Origin: Rotaria socialis
Taxonomy: Eukaryota; Rotifera; Eurotatoria; Philodinida; Philodinidae
Direction of reading: 5' to 3'
Assembly (NCBI GenBank): GCA_905331475.1
Contig: CAJNYU010001435.1
Coordinates: forward strand, 62,001 to 126,000
DNA: 64,000 nucleotides
How positions within the stretch are numbered: position 1 is the first letter of the stretch; each line of letters starts with the position of its first letter. The position numbers and the translations under genes were made by a program. The notes below the pieces were generated by a model. The model worked only from the letters and a program-made list of their open reading frames with translations. It made no database searches and was not told the DNA's origin. Positions 12,383-25,162 of the stretch are shown one piece after another.

Positions 12383-12810
12383 AAGTCAACACAACTAATT
12401 TTAGTGTGGAGAGAGACAATACAATTTTATTTTATTCAGTATTGTATAAGATATTTGCTGCTTTCTTATCGTCAGTTATTTTTAAATAAATAGAAAAACA
12501 AACAATACCATAGCTTGATTCTTGTAATGTGGAGAAGTTCGATATGATCTATGACAGAAGAATATTTTATGCTACAATAGCACGACTAGTCATTGTTTCA
12601 GAAGATAGAGAGTGCAAGATGGAAAATCCTTTTCAATAGGTCTAATAAAGAATCCGGTTTTTACGGCCTGTTTTTATTTTTTCAGTTTCCGATAGTAAAT
12701 TGTCATCAAATTGATTAGGAGGACAATCACAAGATCTTAGAAATATTAAATCACTCTTATTGTGGCTATTGGTATCAATGAAATATTTGCTCTAGTTTTT
12801 GCATGTAGAC

Positions 12811-13139
12811 CAGGGTTGCCACCTCTTCCGTTTTTTTATGGAAAGTTTCCGCTGTTCCGCTTTTTTGTATAAAACGTGTTGCATATCAAACATATGTACA
12901 GAATAATATTTGATATTATTGAATCAATTTTTATTGTTTACAAATACCGTGAGCCATCATTCTTTTACGTTTGAAACTTTGATGAAATAAAAAGAAATCC
13001 AATGAATATGAAAAAATGCCTAATATTCTCCGAAGCATTACAAATCTGCAACAATATAAGCTTCCGCTTTTGTCTATTTTTGTTTCCGCTTTTTAAGATC
13101 AGTTTTCTGTTTTTTAGACTTCACCAGGTGGCAATCGTG
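12811..13139. mobile_element. hAT-type MITE (family A), 329 bp
   Basis: The left end reads CAGGGTTGCCACCT; the right end, reverse-complemented, reads CACGATTGCCACCT. The two are imperfect terminal inverted repeats. The element is flanked by the direct repeat ATGTAGAC at 12803-12810 and 13140-13147, an exact 8-bp target-site duplication. An 8-bp duplication and a 5'-CAGNG-type terminus are hallmarks of the hAT superfamily. No transposase frame fits in 329 bp, so it is non-autonomous. The interior repeats a 'TTCCGCTTTT'-like motif. It lies in non-coding DNA between the small heat-shock fragment and PSMB3. Confidence 0.88.
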
Positions 13140-13616
13140 ATGTAGACTGTGTTTTATTTCAAGAGGAATCGTAATAGATTCTCGGAGTTATTTTTAGATG
13201 AATAATTTTATTGGAAATTAGACTTCGTCCTATGAAATACATTCTAACATTCCCATTGTCGATTTCATAAGTCACATTTAAGTTTTTCTTGATTTCTTCT
13301 ATATCGTCGTAGTTTTGATATCAAAGTTCAATTTCTCTTTCTCAAGTATTTTACGAAAATAAGTAGAATCAACGACAAAGTAAATTCAGCATAATATGCT
13401 TTAAAAATAATTGCGATATTACATATATTCATATTTAACTTTATTTACCTATTTCTTAGGTTTTTTATTCTATGTTTATGAGAATGAGTTGAGAAGTAAT
13501 AAAAAAACGAAATGAATAATCTAACATCCTTTTTTCTTGTCTCAAGATTTTTCCATGACAGAAAAAAAGTGAAACAGAGAATACTAACAAATAACATTTG
13601 ATTAAAATCTTTTCTT

Positions 13617-14815
13617 TTAATCTTGTCGACCTTTCAATTCCCGTACAGTAACCTTGTTTCTTTCAACAACATAAACAAGTACACCCCAACCACTAGCTGA
13701 ATCGCGATCAACACCATTGAGTAAAGATTGGGATGTTGCTTCAAATAATTCATCTGCATTCATATTTGGTTTAAAAAAAAGTTCGCCTAGGAAAACAATA
13801 ATAAATAATAAAAATAGTTTATTTTAGAATTCATTGCATACCAAGACCAAATATATAGTCACTAGCCGTACCAACTGTAGCTAAATTAACATTATCACTT
13901 ATTGCGCCAATATTATCTGAATCATAGACAAATGTTTCTCCAGTTTTTGGGTCAAGACCAATAACAAGTGAAAAAACAAAATAGGGTCCAAAACGACGTT
14001 CATATAAAAGATTTGTTAACATATTATATAAGACAATGGGTTTTATTTTTCTTTGTTCACGTAGTTCATATAAGTTTACACGAAATCTCAAACGTTCAGA
14101 GACTGTTTGAACCTATTATAATCAAAAAAATTCAATTGATCTTTTCATTAATTTACTGATTATGTTTGTTGGATAGAAAGAATACTGTCGCTTATGAGAT
14201 GCTTGAATCGAAAGTGTCTAAATTTTATCCCTGTTTTTTGTGTACTCAAAAAGTGAGTACACTCTAGAATCGGCCAGTGTGTCCGTCCGGCCGTAGGCAC
14301 GATAACTTTCGAAAGGAGAGTCAGACCGTGATGAAATTTCCCACACAGNAATCAAATTGCCTAGTTTCTCATGATAATTTTGGTGTTCGGACATTCTAGA
14401 ATGACTCATATGTCCCATGCACTTTTTGCAGTACACATAACTTTCGGATGAAATCCGAAGTTTCCACATTTATTTTTCTTCTAAGCTCAAATGTTTCATT
14501 GTGTTAAGAATTCGATCAAAGTGTATCTCCTACAACTCGATTATTTTTTGACAGTTTTATGCCGATTGCATGTTACTGGACTCCCAATGTGTTCTAAGAA
14601 TGCGATCAACTCAAAACAACAAGTAAACTCACATCTGTTGCTAAGCCACAGAATGAAACAAAACAATAATCGCCATATTGAAATATTTTCGTAAAATTAG
14701 TTGCTATTGTTCGATTTTGCACACCATATCGTTTATCGCATGCTATGGCAACACATTCTTTGCCTTTCATGGCCAAAGCAACACCACCATTATATGACAT
14801 CATATCATCGCCCAT
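13617..14815 (-). CDS. PSMB3: Proteasome subunit beta type-3
   Basis: This is a non-catalytic beta3 subunit of the 20S core. Exons are 14633-14815, 13842-14112 and 13617-13786, all phase-consistent, giving about 207 residues (animal PSMB3 is about 205). It begins MGDDMMSYNGGVALAMKGKE. The Gly-Gly where active beta subunits have the processed catalytic Thr fits inactive beta3. Further matches are SERLRFRVNLYELREQR, LLYERRFGPYF, GLDPKTGETFV, LLNGVDRDSASGWGVLVYV and VTVRELKGRQD at the end. Intron 1 (14113-14632) carries copy A of a dispersed repeat and an N at 14349. The gene lies 145 bp downstream of the V-ATPase d gene on the same strand. The coding sequence is intact. Confidence 0.96.
14234..14480 (+). 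mobile_element. Dispersed repeat, copy A, inside PSMB3 intron 1
   Basis: This shares both ends with a second copy at 47169-47700 (there reverse-complemented). The left end has the palindrome GTGTACTCA...TGAGTACAC followed by a GGCCAGTGTGTCC-like block. The right end has CATGATAATTTTGGTGTTCGG, TAGAATGACTCATATGTCCC, GCACTTTTTGCAGTACACAT, an imperfect hairpin around TTTCGGATGAAATCCGAA, and TTTCCACATTT. The middle differs and an N at 14349 sits just before the shared right half, so this copy is internally deleted or mis-assembled. It is antisense relative to copy B when each is compared with its host gene. Superfamily unknown. Confidence 0.8.
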
Positions 14816-14960
14816 GTTTCTATAAATATCGTATTCAATCTACAATTAATATCATTTTTATTTATTAGATAGACAGAAATAGAGAGTTGAAATAAAAGAA
14901 TAATTGCACTGTTCAAGGAAATAAAAAATTAAATAAAAAAAAAGAGTAAATTTGAATAGT

Positions 14961-16577
14961 TTAGAAGAGTGGAATATAATTATCAATTCTAAATAGAAAA
15001 ATTTAATTGGTATTGAGAATCCAAAAAAAAACAGATAATATTCAAATTACCGTGCACGATGTTTTTGTGAAATACATTCAGCAATCCATATTATATTACG
15101 AATTTCTTGTTCTTTTAATTTTAAATATGAAAAAAATATACCAAAATGAAACTGACGAAGAAATGCATTCATATTTAATTTAACCTAATTAGACAAAAAA
15201 AATCTATTGTAGAAACAAATTGTTTAACTTGAACTTTTACTTCATGTTCAAAAAATTTGTCTTCAATCGTTTTATCACCTAAATTTGTTCCGGATCCGTC
15301 AAATAAAGATTTATACACCTGAAAATATGTAACATAGAATAAACTAAGTGAAAAATAGATCTACAAACTGGATAACGAGCAGCAACATCTCGAACACCTT
15401 CATAACTATCAGTACGTCGTAGTTCTTGTAAACCATCTGGATTTAAGTAACCACATGTTGGATACAATTTGAATCGTTCATCTTGTGTGAGCGCTGTACC
15501 AAATGCATTGATGGTTATCATAAATGCTCGACGATCAGCTTCAAACTAAATAAATCAATCATATTAGTTTATTATTTATATTCTTGGTAACATACAGCAA
15601 GAATATCACACATAACTTCAGCTGTTATGCCACCAATTTCTTTACAATAATTATAAAAATCTTCGATGTATGCCTAAATAAAATATTTTCATTGCAAGAA
15701 AAAAACTAAAACACTATTTGTTGTTTTATACTTTATAAAGCGTACTACGAATGATTTCGACGTTTAATTCGTCGAGATCATGTTCAGAAATACAATCTTT
15801 AAAGTAAGGTCCTAAAAAACCACCGAAAAAACAAAGTTCATTAATCAAAATTAAAATGATGATTTACCCAATGGTGTATCAACGAGAACAGCTGTATAAA
15901 GTTGAGCTGGTGTATCAGCAATTGTAATACCTCCAAGTTGTTCAAAAGTTCCCAATGGATGACATCGAGGCAAAAGATCATTGATGGCACGTTGATTAAG
16001 AGTGCCGGTAATTAATAACACAATATTATCAATCATATAACCATATCTAATAGAGAGATATAATTCGATGGAATATAAACACGAAATTTAAAACAACAAT
16101 AGCATGTTTGATCATGAAATCTTTTCAGCATTTAGCACATGCACTTATTTCTAGATTAGATGTATCTCGTATGAATATTGCTATGTGCACTTTATTGAAG
16201 TCATCGCGTGTATATTTTAAAAACTTACGTTATATAATCCATAAATGTTGATAATGGTTGATAAGATACATTGCGTAGATGTAGAAATTCTTGAACAAGT
16301 TTTTCACGTAAACGATCATCAATAATGTTAACAGTTAATGGAGTTGCTTCATTAGCCAAAAAATTTCCATAATCAGTCGATTGAAGATGAAGCCTTAAAT
16401 CTTAAAGAAACAGAAAACAAAAGTAAATTATTTAATTTTTCTCTTGAATTCACCTTCAAGTGTTTCACATTGAACTAAATTATGGTAATCGGCTGCTTTT
16501 AAAATTCCACTTTTAAATCCTCGACATAAGCCTTCAGCATAGCCATGATCCATATTAAAGAAAAGGTCGTCTTTCAT
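14961..16577 (-). CDS. ATP6V0D1: V-type proton ATPase V0 subunit d
   Basis: Subunit d sits on the cytosolic face of the membrane V0 ring and couples it to the V1 central stalk. Many small exons assemble in order: start at 16577 ([20 protein letters not shown]), [16 protein letters not shown], the [19 protein letters not shown] region, [87 protein letters not shown] and [14 protein letters not shown]. The last 28-nt exon (14961-14988) adds IDNYIPLF. All are diagnostic of subunit d. The ATG at 16575-16577 matches the family start (human MSFFPELYFNVDNGYLEGL). The d1/d2 isoform split is vertebrate, so the symbol only marks the family. Stop is 145 bp before PSMB3; start is 301 bp after the EXOC1 stop. 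Confidence 0.95.
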
Positions 16578-16878
16578 TATAGAATTGAAATTTTCTAAAC
16601 TATCTGAAAATTAAATAAATCAAAGTTCACTAATTTGATCGCCTTAATAAGAAACAAATATATACAGATACATTCAAATTGATGCGTATGATAATAATAT
16701 ATGAATAATAAATAGGAAAAAAATCATTTGTATGTAACAATAAGAAAAACAGAGAGAAAATGAAAAAAGAGATTAAGCTCTATTTTACAATAACCGGCAC
16801 ATGCAAAATTTATAAGCTGAATATAAAAAGGAAGGAATGTTTGTTCAATCAATCACATTTTACAGATAAAGAATTGTA

Positions 16879-19800
16879 TTAAGGTGAAGTATGTGCTGTT
16901 TCGGTAAAAAAATTGAGTAGATGTTCTACAGTAAATTCAAGTTTTATATTCGAATTCGGGTAACAAATTTCAATTAACGTTGTCATTCGCTGATGTTCTT
17001 CAACTACAAGAGTTTGAATATCATGCCATATTGCCTAGATAAAAATAATAAGATTTTTTATTTTCGAATTGATACCCAGTAATGTTCGCATTTCTTTTTG
17101 ATGAATTTTATGTACAGAATTTTTGTCACGGTCGTAAACAGAAACAAGCGACTCTCAGAGTAACTACTCGACATTGCCGTTGGCACGAATTCTGTAAAAC
17201 TGATGTGTCCCATTCGAAAAGTATCGTAGAACATTTCATAATGGCACAACATTAGTGACCCAAACATATCTGTTCGTTTTACAATATTTCAAGAACTGAA
17301 AAGCTGAATTCCTGAGAGATTCTATTCTCATCTATAAAGACTTGTTTCGTGGCGATATTGAATTTTAAAGAAACTTGTCCGAACAATATTGAGATTGACT
17401 CTGTACTTACTTGCAGAAGTGATGAATTTTCTGATAAATGTTTTTCAATTTTTTTAGATAGATTTTCTAATCCACGTTTAACCTATTTTTAGAAAAAAAA
17501 AGTAAGGAAATATTTTTGATGTAAGAAAAAGAATAATATGTATCTTATACCTCTTTTGGTGGATGATCACGAATGAGACGACGTAGTTCAATGATACTAC
17601 AGTCACTTTGAAATTGCACATCTTCATCTTTAGCTAAACGTTTACGAATTTCGTCGACACGTTCAAAAAAGTTCTATTGAAAAATAGATAATATATTAGA
17701 AGCTTTAATTTTCGGCTTACATGTAATCGTTCGAACGGAACTCGGCAATATTCACGTTCATAATCAGCTTTTGCAGCATTGTAACATTTTCTTGCTTCTT
17801 GTTTTTCAGTGTCCAATGCAGATAATTTCCTTAGACCCATTATATCTATTGAAGAGATATTATTTACATAAGATATAAGCGTGCTTTATTTTACTTACGT
17901 TGCATTTGATGATAATTTTCTACGTAGAAAAGAAAAAGAAAGAAAAACAACTAAGTTTTTTTATTAAATGTAAAAACGTATCTTTTCTGTTTAGGAGAAT
18001 TTTCTAACAGTGCCTATTAAACCTTGCAAATAAAGAGATTTTAAATAAATTCGCCCTGAAGTTTGACAACAATTAAATAGTCTCTATAGGAAAATCAATG
18101 CACAAATATAGACATATTTATTAGTTTAGAAAAAACTAATTTAGTGAATCTATTGTTGTAATACAATTAAGTATTGTGATGTTCTGAATAATTTTGATCA
18201 ATATATTCTTTTAAAACGTACATTGAACATTCACTTCATTAATAAAGATGGCTTTAGCATATTAAATAAATTACGATCCCTATTTTCTAGCCAGACTTCG
18301 ATTTATATTAAAAGAAAAGAATTAATATTCATCTTCAACTTATATGATTTTCAACGAGCCAAGACTCATTCCTATCTATTCTATATACTTCATGATCTAC
18401 TATTAATCGTACGAGCTGATATTGAATATATTCCACGTCTCAATTTAGAATTTCTTTTTTTATTTGACGTCTCACTATCATGTAAATCAAATTTCTTACC
18501 TAATCGAACCATTGAATCAGGCGTTTTTGCATCATGAACCATTACAGAGGCACATTCTTCAATACCTTGAAAAATAGCTGTAACTAAATTTTTATAAACT
18601 CTATGTAAATCCACTGCTCTTGCTGATTTATCAAAAATAACTTCTGCTTCTTCGCTAAATTCCTAAATAAATAAAAAACAGATACAAACACTAATTGAGC
18701 AAAACCTTCATTGTACTAACTGAAAAATAATTCACATATGGTAAAATGCCAACGCGACGATTTTTAACTGGCCGATATTCGCGTATGCGTTTACAAGTCT
18801 CGCTCTAAATTTAATTTTAATTTGAAACTTACACAAAACATAATATTAAACTTACAATATAACTATCAACATCTCGCTTAAGTAATATCAAGTTACTTGC
18901 GAATAATTTATTGAGAAACGCTCCAAAGTTTTGAACAACCATTGTAGTTTCACTCAAACGAACAAATAGATAAAGAATCGTACTTGAAAACAAAAACAAG
19001 AATGCATGAATCTTTTGAAAAGAAGTCCTATCAAATAATAAAACATACAATGGATCATAGTTTTTTATATGTGTAATTAATCCTCTTATTTCTTCGTCAA
19101 GCGAATTAAACAAATCCGATAGCATTTCTCTAGAAATAAATGATAAAAAGAATTCAAATTTCAAAAATATATTTACCTTAAGCCTGATGAACTAAAATTT
19201 TCAATGCTTTCTGTTGATTCAGGTACATTCTAAATAGAAGGAAAAAATACTTCTCAGTACATCCTGTTCGGAGCCAATCTCTGGAGCGCACATATGTTAC
19301 TTTTTGCTGCCAGCATTTCTTTATTTTATTTTTTGAAATTATTATTCTAACTATCCGAATAAATATTTTTTGCACATATTGATTCTACTGGCAGCCAGTG
19401 TTAAAGAATTTTCAGAAATCTCAATAAGCTCATAAGTACAGCTATCGATTTATAAGTTGATCATCACATATGTTTTATGTTTCTTCGTTCTTCTCGCTTA
19501 TGACTTCTGTGAGTTGCAGAATGTAACTTACTTCGCCTGAAATAGTTTCTTCTTCCAGAAAATTAAAAAAATTCACACAAAATAATTGTTCTTCACGTAC
19601 AGCTGGTGCGATTTGTCCAAGAACACGCTCAAAAATCTGTTCGTTAGAAGAAGAATAAGAAAACAAATCACAGAGTCGAATCAAATTACTTTATCACATC
19701 GTGTACGAAAATCTTTTGTCGAAATTTTCAATGAAAATGATTCAGAATCTGTTAGACCACCAACGAAAGAAGTTTGCATATGCTGTTTATCTTTACGTAT

Positions 19801-22800
19801 TGTATTTAATGTTGAAACAGATCCAACTAAATACAAATATATATATATTCTATATTTCAATAGGAATATTTTCTTGCCAGCTCGTTTTTCCGGCATCGTT
19901 GTAGCACCACGTGTAACCCCTATTTTTGCTGATTCGAAAAATGCATGCATTTCTTTAGCATAAATTGGTCGAATTTGTGAAGTATAAGCCTTGAAAAAAA
20001 ATAACAGAATAAAGCTAAAAATACATAATTTTGCGCTTCATAATCACTTGGCAAACTTCTTTAAAATGATTCGAAGATGATACTTTCAACCATTGACACA
20101 AAGGACTAAATGGTAAAAGTGGCCTTGTTATTTTTTCAACATGATGTGGTAATTCATTAGCGCCAATTTCACAGCGATCGCCGTAATCTTGCGACTAAAC
20201 GAAAACATACAATGAGTTAATTGATGAAAAATAAATAACATTGGATTTACTACGCACGAACAAAATTGTGAAGTTTTATATTACATTTGAAAACAAAAGC
20301 AGAGAAAATATTCTAGCAAAGTTATATTCAATATTCTTAAGAATATCTATGACAAAGTGTTTTGATAAGAATACGAAAAAGAAGTGTTTAAATAATTACT
20401 CTGACAGATAATCAACACCGTATGATACAACGCAGCTACCCTTGCTATGCAGAAATTCATAATCCTCACAAGTCAATAAAAAATTTCATTTCTATTGTTA
20501 ACTTACATATTTTATTATTGTTTCTTTTATCTTTTCATACTTCTTATCTGTAATGTTTGTCTATTTGACAACAATTTCTTCAGGTAATAATGAAATCAGT
20601 TTATCTACAATGCAGCTAAAAGGCTAATCATCTTTGCTATTTAATCTTCTGCGTCAGTCCTTATTTGCTAGTCATACTGGAACAAACAAACAAAACTTCA
20701 ATTACACCAATTGAATGGTTTTTACGTTCCAGATAAATGAAACTACGCTATTTTACTGTCTAATTAAAATTTTTCGAATAAAAGGAATGCGAATTAATTA
20801 GTTTAGTAAGAATATTTTTAATCCTTAGTTCATTCTATAAAATATCATATCCATCTAGGATTATCATCGTTCATGATATAACGTACTACTATTCGTTTTA
20901 ATATTGCACTCATATCATAGATAACAATGAACTTTAATCACTGACGAAAAATGCTTTTTCCATTGTTTCAAATTTAAAAGCGTTATAATTCTATTGAAAA
21001 TTTTTATGATAATTTAAGCGTATTGTGAATTACTTAGAGTTGAAAAATTCAACGAAATCACGTTTGGTCTACAACAGGGGACTCACGATTTCATAGCACA
21101 TTGCTTACTGAAAAATCTTGACTATGTGTCACGCAAAATAATAAACATAAACTATTTTAACTTTCACAAGGTGAACACATAGAGCACGTGTTTCATAATT
21201 TTACTTGAAATCTACTTACATGAAAAACAAATTTGCTACTAAGAAAGTTTTTACATCGTAATGAAAATGCTCTTTGAGTTTGTTCAAGTAAATCTCGTCT
21301 TTGCCGTATTGCAGCCATTTTTTCCATTCCTATAGAAATATAAAAATAAGATAATTTTCAATTTTAGTTAAACATCTAAACCTGGTTGTAATTGCACAGA
21401 TAATGCTTGAGTTAACAAAGTTGCTGCTTGAATACACATTGTTCGATCATTATCATTTGTTAAATCGCTATTTTGTAATAATTGAATATAATCATCGGAG
21501 AAATCTTGCATTTCCTTTATTTTTTGATAAAGAAAAGAATTATTCGCAAAATAAATAAACATAAATTTTCTTACAAGTAAATTATCAAGTGCTTCAGTCA
21601 ATTTTTGAACATTGGCTGTTTCGATTTGGATCAGTGAGTCTTTTCTACTCATTATCTTAACTGCATCAGCTACTGTCTGAAAAATTTACAAAACAAAAAA
21701 GGAGGCCATCAATTCAGTGCTTTCTAAAAAAAATTCATCCAACGTACACTTAATTTTTTCTCATAGAGACCTAAACGATTATCAATTTTTGATATTTCTT
21801 CAACGGCTTTATCTAACATATTCATTAATTGAACAGCCCCTTTTTCTGATGCCATTACTGTTTCAACATTTGCCTAATAATGAAAGTATTAAGATTAAAA
21901 AAAAAAGAAGAAATTTAATTCATGATTGTTTTTACTTACCACGTCAAGATCAGTTAAACGCTGTTGAAGCATATCAACAAATCGTTCAGCATCTTTAATT
22001 GCAAAATCATATTCTGACATAAGATCAGTTAAATCCTGTTCTTCTTGCTGCGTTATTGCATCCCATGTTTCAGGCACCGATGGACGACTCGACAAAGGTT
22101 CAAGATTTTGTGTGTCTAAACGGATCAAAAACAAATTTGTATTTATTTTCTTCTCAACTAGAATAAAAAGACTAAAGACTTACTTCCTACTAAATCATCA
22201 TCATTTGGAACATTAAGATATTTCGGTTTATCTCGACTATGTCTTAAATAATGAGCTGTTATCTAATAGAAAGAAGGCTATGAATTATTTTTTGTTTTGT
22301 TTTGTTTTCATCGATACAAACTTTTCTGAGATTAGAAACAAATTCTTTCTTTTCATCGAATGATAATGCAAGAAACGAATATTCTCGATCCGCTGTTACG
22401 ATATCAATGCCAAGTGTTGATGGTTGACGTTTATCATTGATTACTGGAGCATAATCGATCGTTTTTACGTCACATAATAGAATATTCATTTTTTTCTTGG
22501 CTATTTCATAGCCTTTGTCACCAAATCGCAATAGATGTAATGTTGGTTGTGCATCGGCTTTTTGATAAACTAGAAAGAATATAAAATCATTTTCATAAAT
22601 CAAGTTTACAGAGGCGAAATATTAACAAAAAAAAGCTTCATCTACAAACAAATTCTTTATTTTTCAAAATTACATTCATATCTCCTCAACATTGCATCAT
22701 TAGCGATCTATAAGTGCATTTCAAAGTAATGCTTATTAGTATCCTGAAAGTCAAATATCAATAAAAAAAATAAAATGTGTTAAATCAATACACTCACATG

Positions 22801-23525
22801 ATAACATCATTTTAGTAAAATTATATTATTTTTCTACTATAAAATTGATGACTAGATAACAGTTACTCTACGCTCTAAGAATTCTGAAGACATGTCTTCG
22901 TTGAGAGCTCTGGCCAATTCACTTTTATGTGTGACTTGTTTCGAAATGCCTGCAGGTCAAATGGTGCTTTCTTTTTGTCGAATATATTTATTTCTACAAC
23001 TCTGTATTAATATATCATTTAAGTTGTTTACCTGAATATTTTCTATACAAGAAACGGTTCGACTAATGTTTTATTTCTGATTAAATCGATTCTATTTTAC
23101 ATCATTGAGAAATATCTAATCGTTATAGCAAAAGCAAGATGTCATCAGAGAGAAAACGAAGAAATAAGGAATATAGGAAAGTAAAAGATTCTTTTGAATG
23201 AAATAAAATCATCTAGCAATTTTTTATATTCAATACCTAGGATTTAGACGTCGAACTGATCAAGATCTATTTCTTTTAATCAGAACCTCAGCGAAGTTTT
23301 TGTTTATCGTAGACAGAATAGTATGTCACTATTTTATCGGATATGATTTCCTAGGCAAATAGTCTCTTGAAAATTCATATACTTACTGCAAGCACATATA
23401 ATGTATGATTTTTCTTTCGATTTTTTTGTTATATCTTGAACCCGACATAAAGCAAGACATGTTTCTTGCGTTGCTGAAAAGAGATCATCATTTAATTTTG
23501 TTTGAATAACCTTCAAGTCTTGCAT
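16879..23525 (-). CDS. EXOC1: Exocyst complex component 1 (Sec3)
   Basis: Sec3 helps tether secretory vesicles to the plasma membrane through a phosphoinositide-binding N-terminal domain and coiled-coil/CAR-fold bundles. About fifteen exons are spread over 6.6 kb. Exon 1 starts at ATG 23523-23525 (MQDLKVIQTKLNDDLFSATQ). The PH-like region follows (TLHLLRFGDKGYEIAKKKMN, DIVTADREYSFLALSFDEKK, ITAHYLRHSR). Next come the coiled coil (SEYDFAIKDAERFVDMLQQR), QAATLLTQALSVQLQPGLD, the middle region (NELPHHVEKITRPLLPFSP, MHAFFESAKIGVTRG, EQIFERVLGQIAPAVREEQ) and the C-terminus (VDLHRVYKNLVTAIFQGIEE, AKADYEREYCRVPFERLH, IIELRRLIRDHPPKE, LIEICYPNSNIKLEFTVEHL). The order follows animal EXOC1. Introns near 22572-23388, 20196-21225 and 17926-18494 are unusually long. 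Exon edges in the middle are approximate. Confidence 0.88.
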
Positions 23526-25162
23526 CTATAAATACATAGAAATAGAAGCTTTTCCTTCGTATTCAATCCATTACTATTGATCAGACCAGCTCAAAACAAG
23601 TATAGAATACAAATAAAACTGATCGATGATTAATTAGAAATGAAAATTATCAACATTTCAATCAATTAATCATACTGATCAGATTAACAATAAGAAAATA
23701 GCATTAAAAGAATGATCAAAATTGTTGTACATACAATTTTTCTACGATATAAATTAATTCAATCGAGAAAATAATATGTTTTAGTATGATATTTCGATGG
23801 ATAAAAGATTCAAAGTGTTAACATAGCTTTGCTAACAGAATGAAGATCAAAAAAGTAAATAGATGAGTCATTTCATTCAGATTACTAATGACATCTAGAA
23901 AAAAAATTCGTTAAAAATTCGACAACTATTATATTATAGAGGTGCGACTTTTCAATATACGAATGAGTGTTAAAGAATATTTCAATTTTCAGAAAATATT
24001 TTCCTATGAAATTATATATGATATGCGTATGTTAAGAGATGTCGTGAGATATAGACTACCGTAGTAAAATTTATTCGGATTGATGAAGATGTTCTCTTAG
24101 TTTCTATATAAAACTGTTCATTGAATCATTATCATTGATATTCCTAAGATCATTTGTTGAAATTTCACTTTAGGTAACGTAAAAGATGACATCAACCTAT
24201 ATTGGAATAGTTCTATCGAACAATCTGCATCGCACATTACTGTATTTAGAGAAAATGACTATTACTTGTTAAGCATGTACAATCACATTTTTGCATGTGG
24301 CTAATGTTCCTAATAATTAGCACGTACATACAGAACGAATTTTGCTTCCAAGAACCCACTATGATGCAAGTACTTTTTCAGCCTGAGCCATGAGTACTGA
24401 GTTTTTTTTCGCTTTTTTGAATGATAAGAATTCACATAATATGAGCAATGTGTGTTTTATTACTCGTTGCAGTACACGAAAGAAAGAAAAAGAGATAATA
24501 TTACCATTTTGTTCTGCTATGATGATCAATCATGAAGTATAAAACGACGAAGAAGAAAGTTATGTGTTGCTTTAAAGAGAATGATGTTTTTGAAGGCTTT
24601 GTTTTTTCGTCGTATTGAGCGATCGAATTAACTAGCAGATAATAATGAAGAAGAAAAGATCTCATCACATCCGTAATTTGCCTGTAAACGAGTTAAAATA
24701 GTTAAATTTTGATTTGAACATAATGTTATAGTCTTATTCAAAAGATTCAAAAACACTAATATCGTAAAACTAACTTTCATGACGAATTCCAACAAAAGTA
24801 CATGTCAATCAATGATATTCTCAAATATCGATTTCATTTTCTTTTGCATGAATAGGAAATCCTAAAGAGATTCATTTCGTCAACATGAAAGAGAAAAATT
24901 TATATTTATTAAAATAATTTGATCAAAAGAAAAATATCAACGGAAAAACCTAATAAAACACTAGTAGGGAAGTAAATTAAAAATAACAATAAAATTAAAA
25001 AACAGAGTTTGTTCATAAAAAAAGATTTGAAATATTGTTTGGAATTATTGTTGAAAAAAAACTGTTTTCTCTTTATTTATATTAACAATTATGTCGTTCT
25101 TATTATATGATTAACTTATTAAATTTTCAGTAAAAATAAGTTAACTATTTTTTATAAGCAAA
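23526..25162. other. Intergenic, no gene seen
   Basis: About 1.6 kb of AT-rich sequence lies between the EXOC1 start and the tetraspanin stop. It should contain the EXOC1 promoter and the tetraspanin 3' region. I found no open frame with recognisable content, no inverted-repeat element and no RNA gene. Confidence 0.5.
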
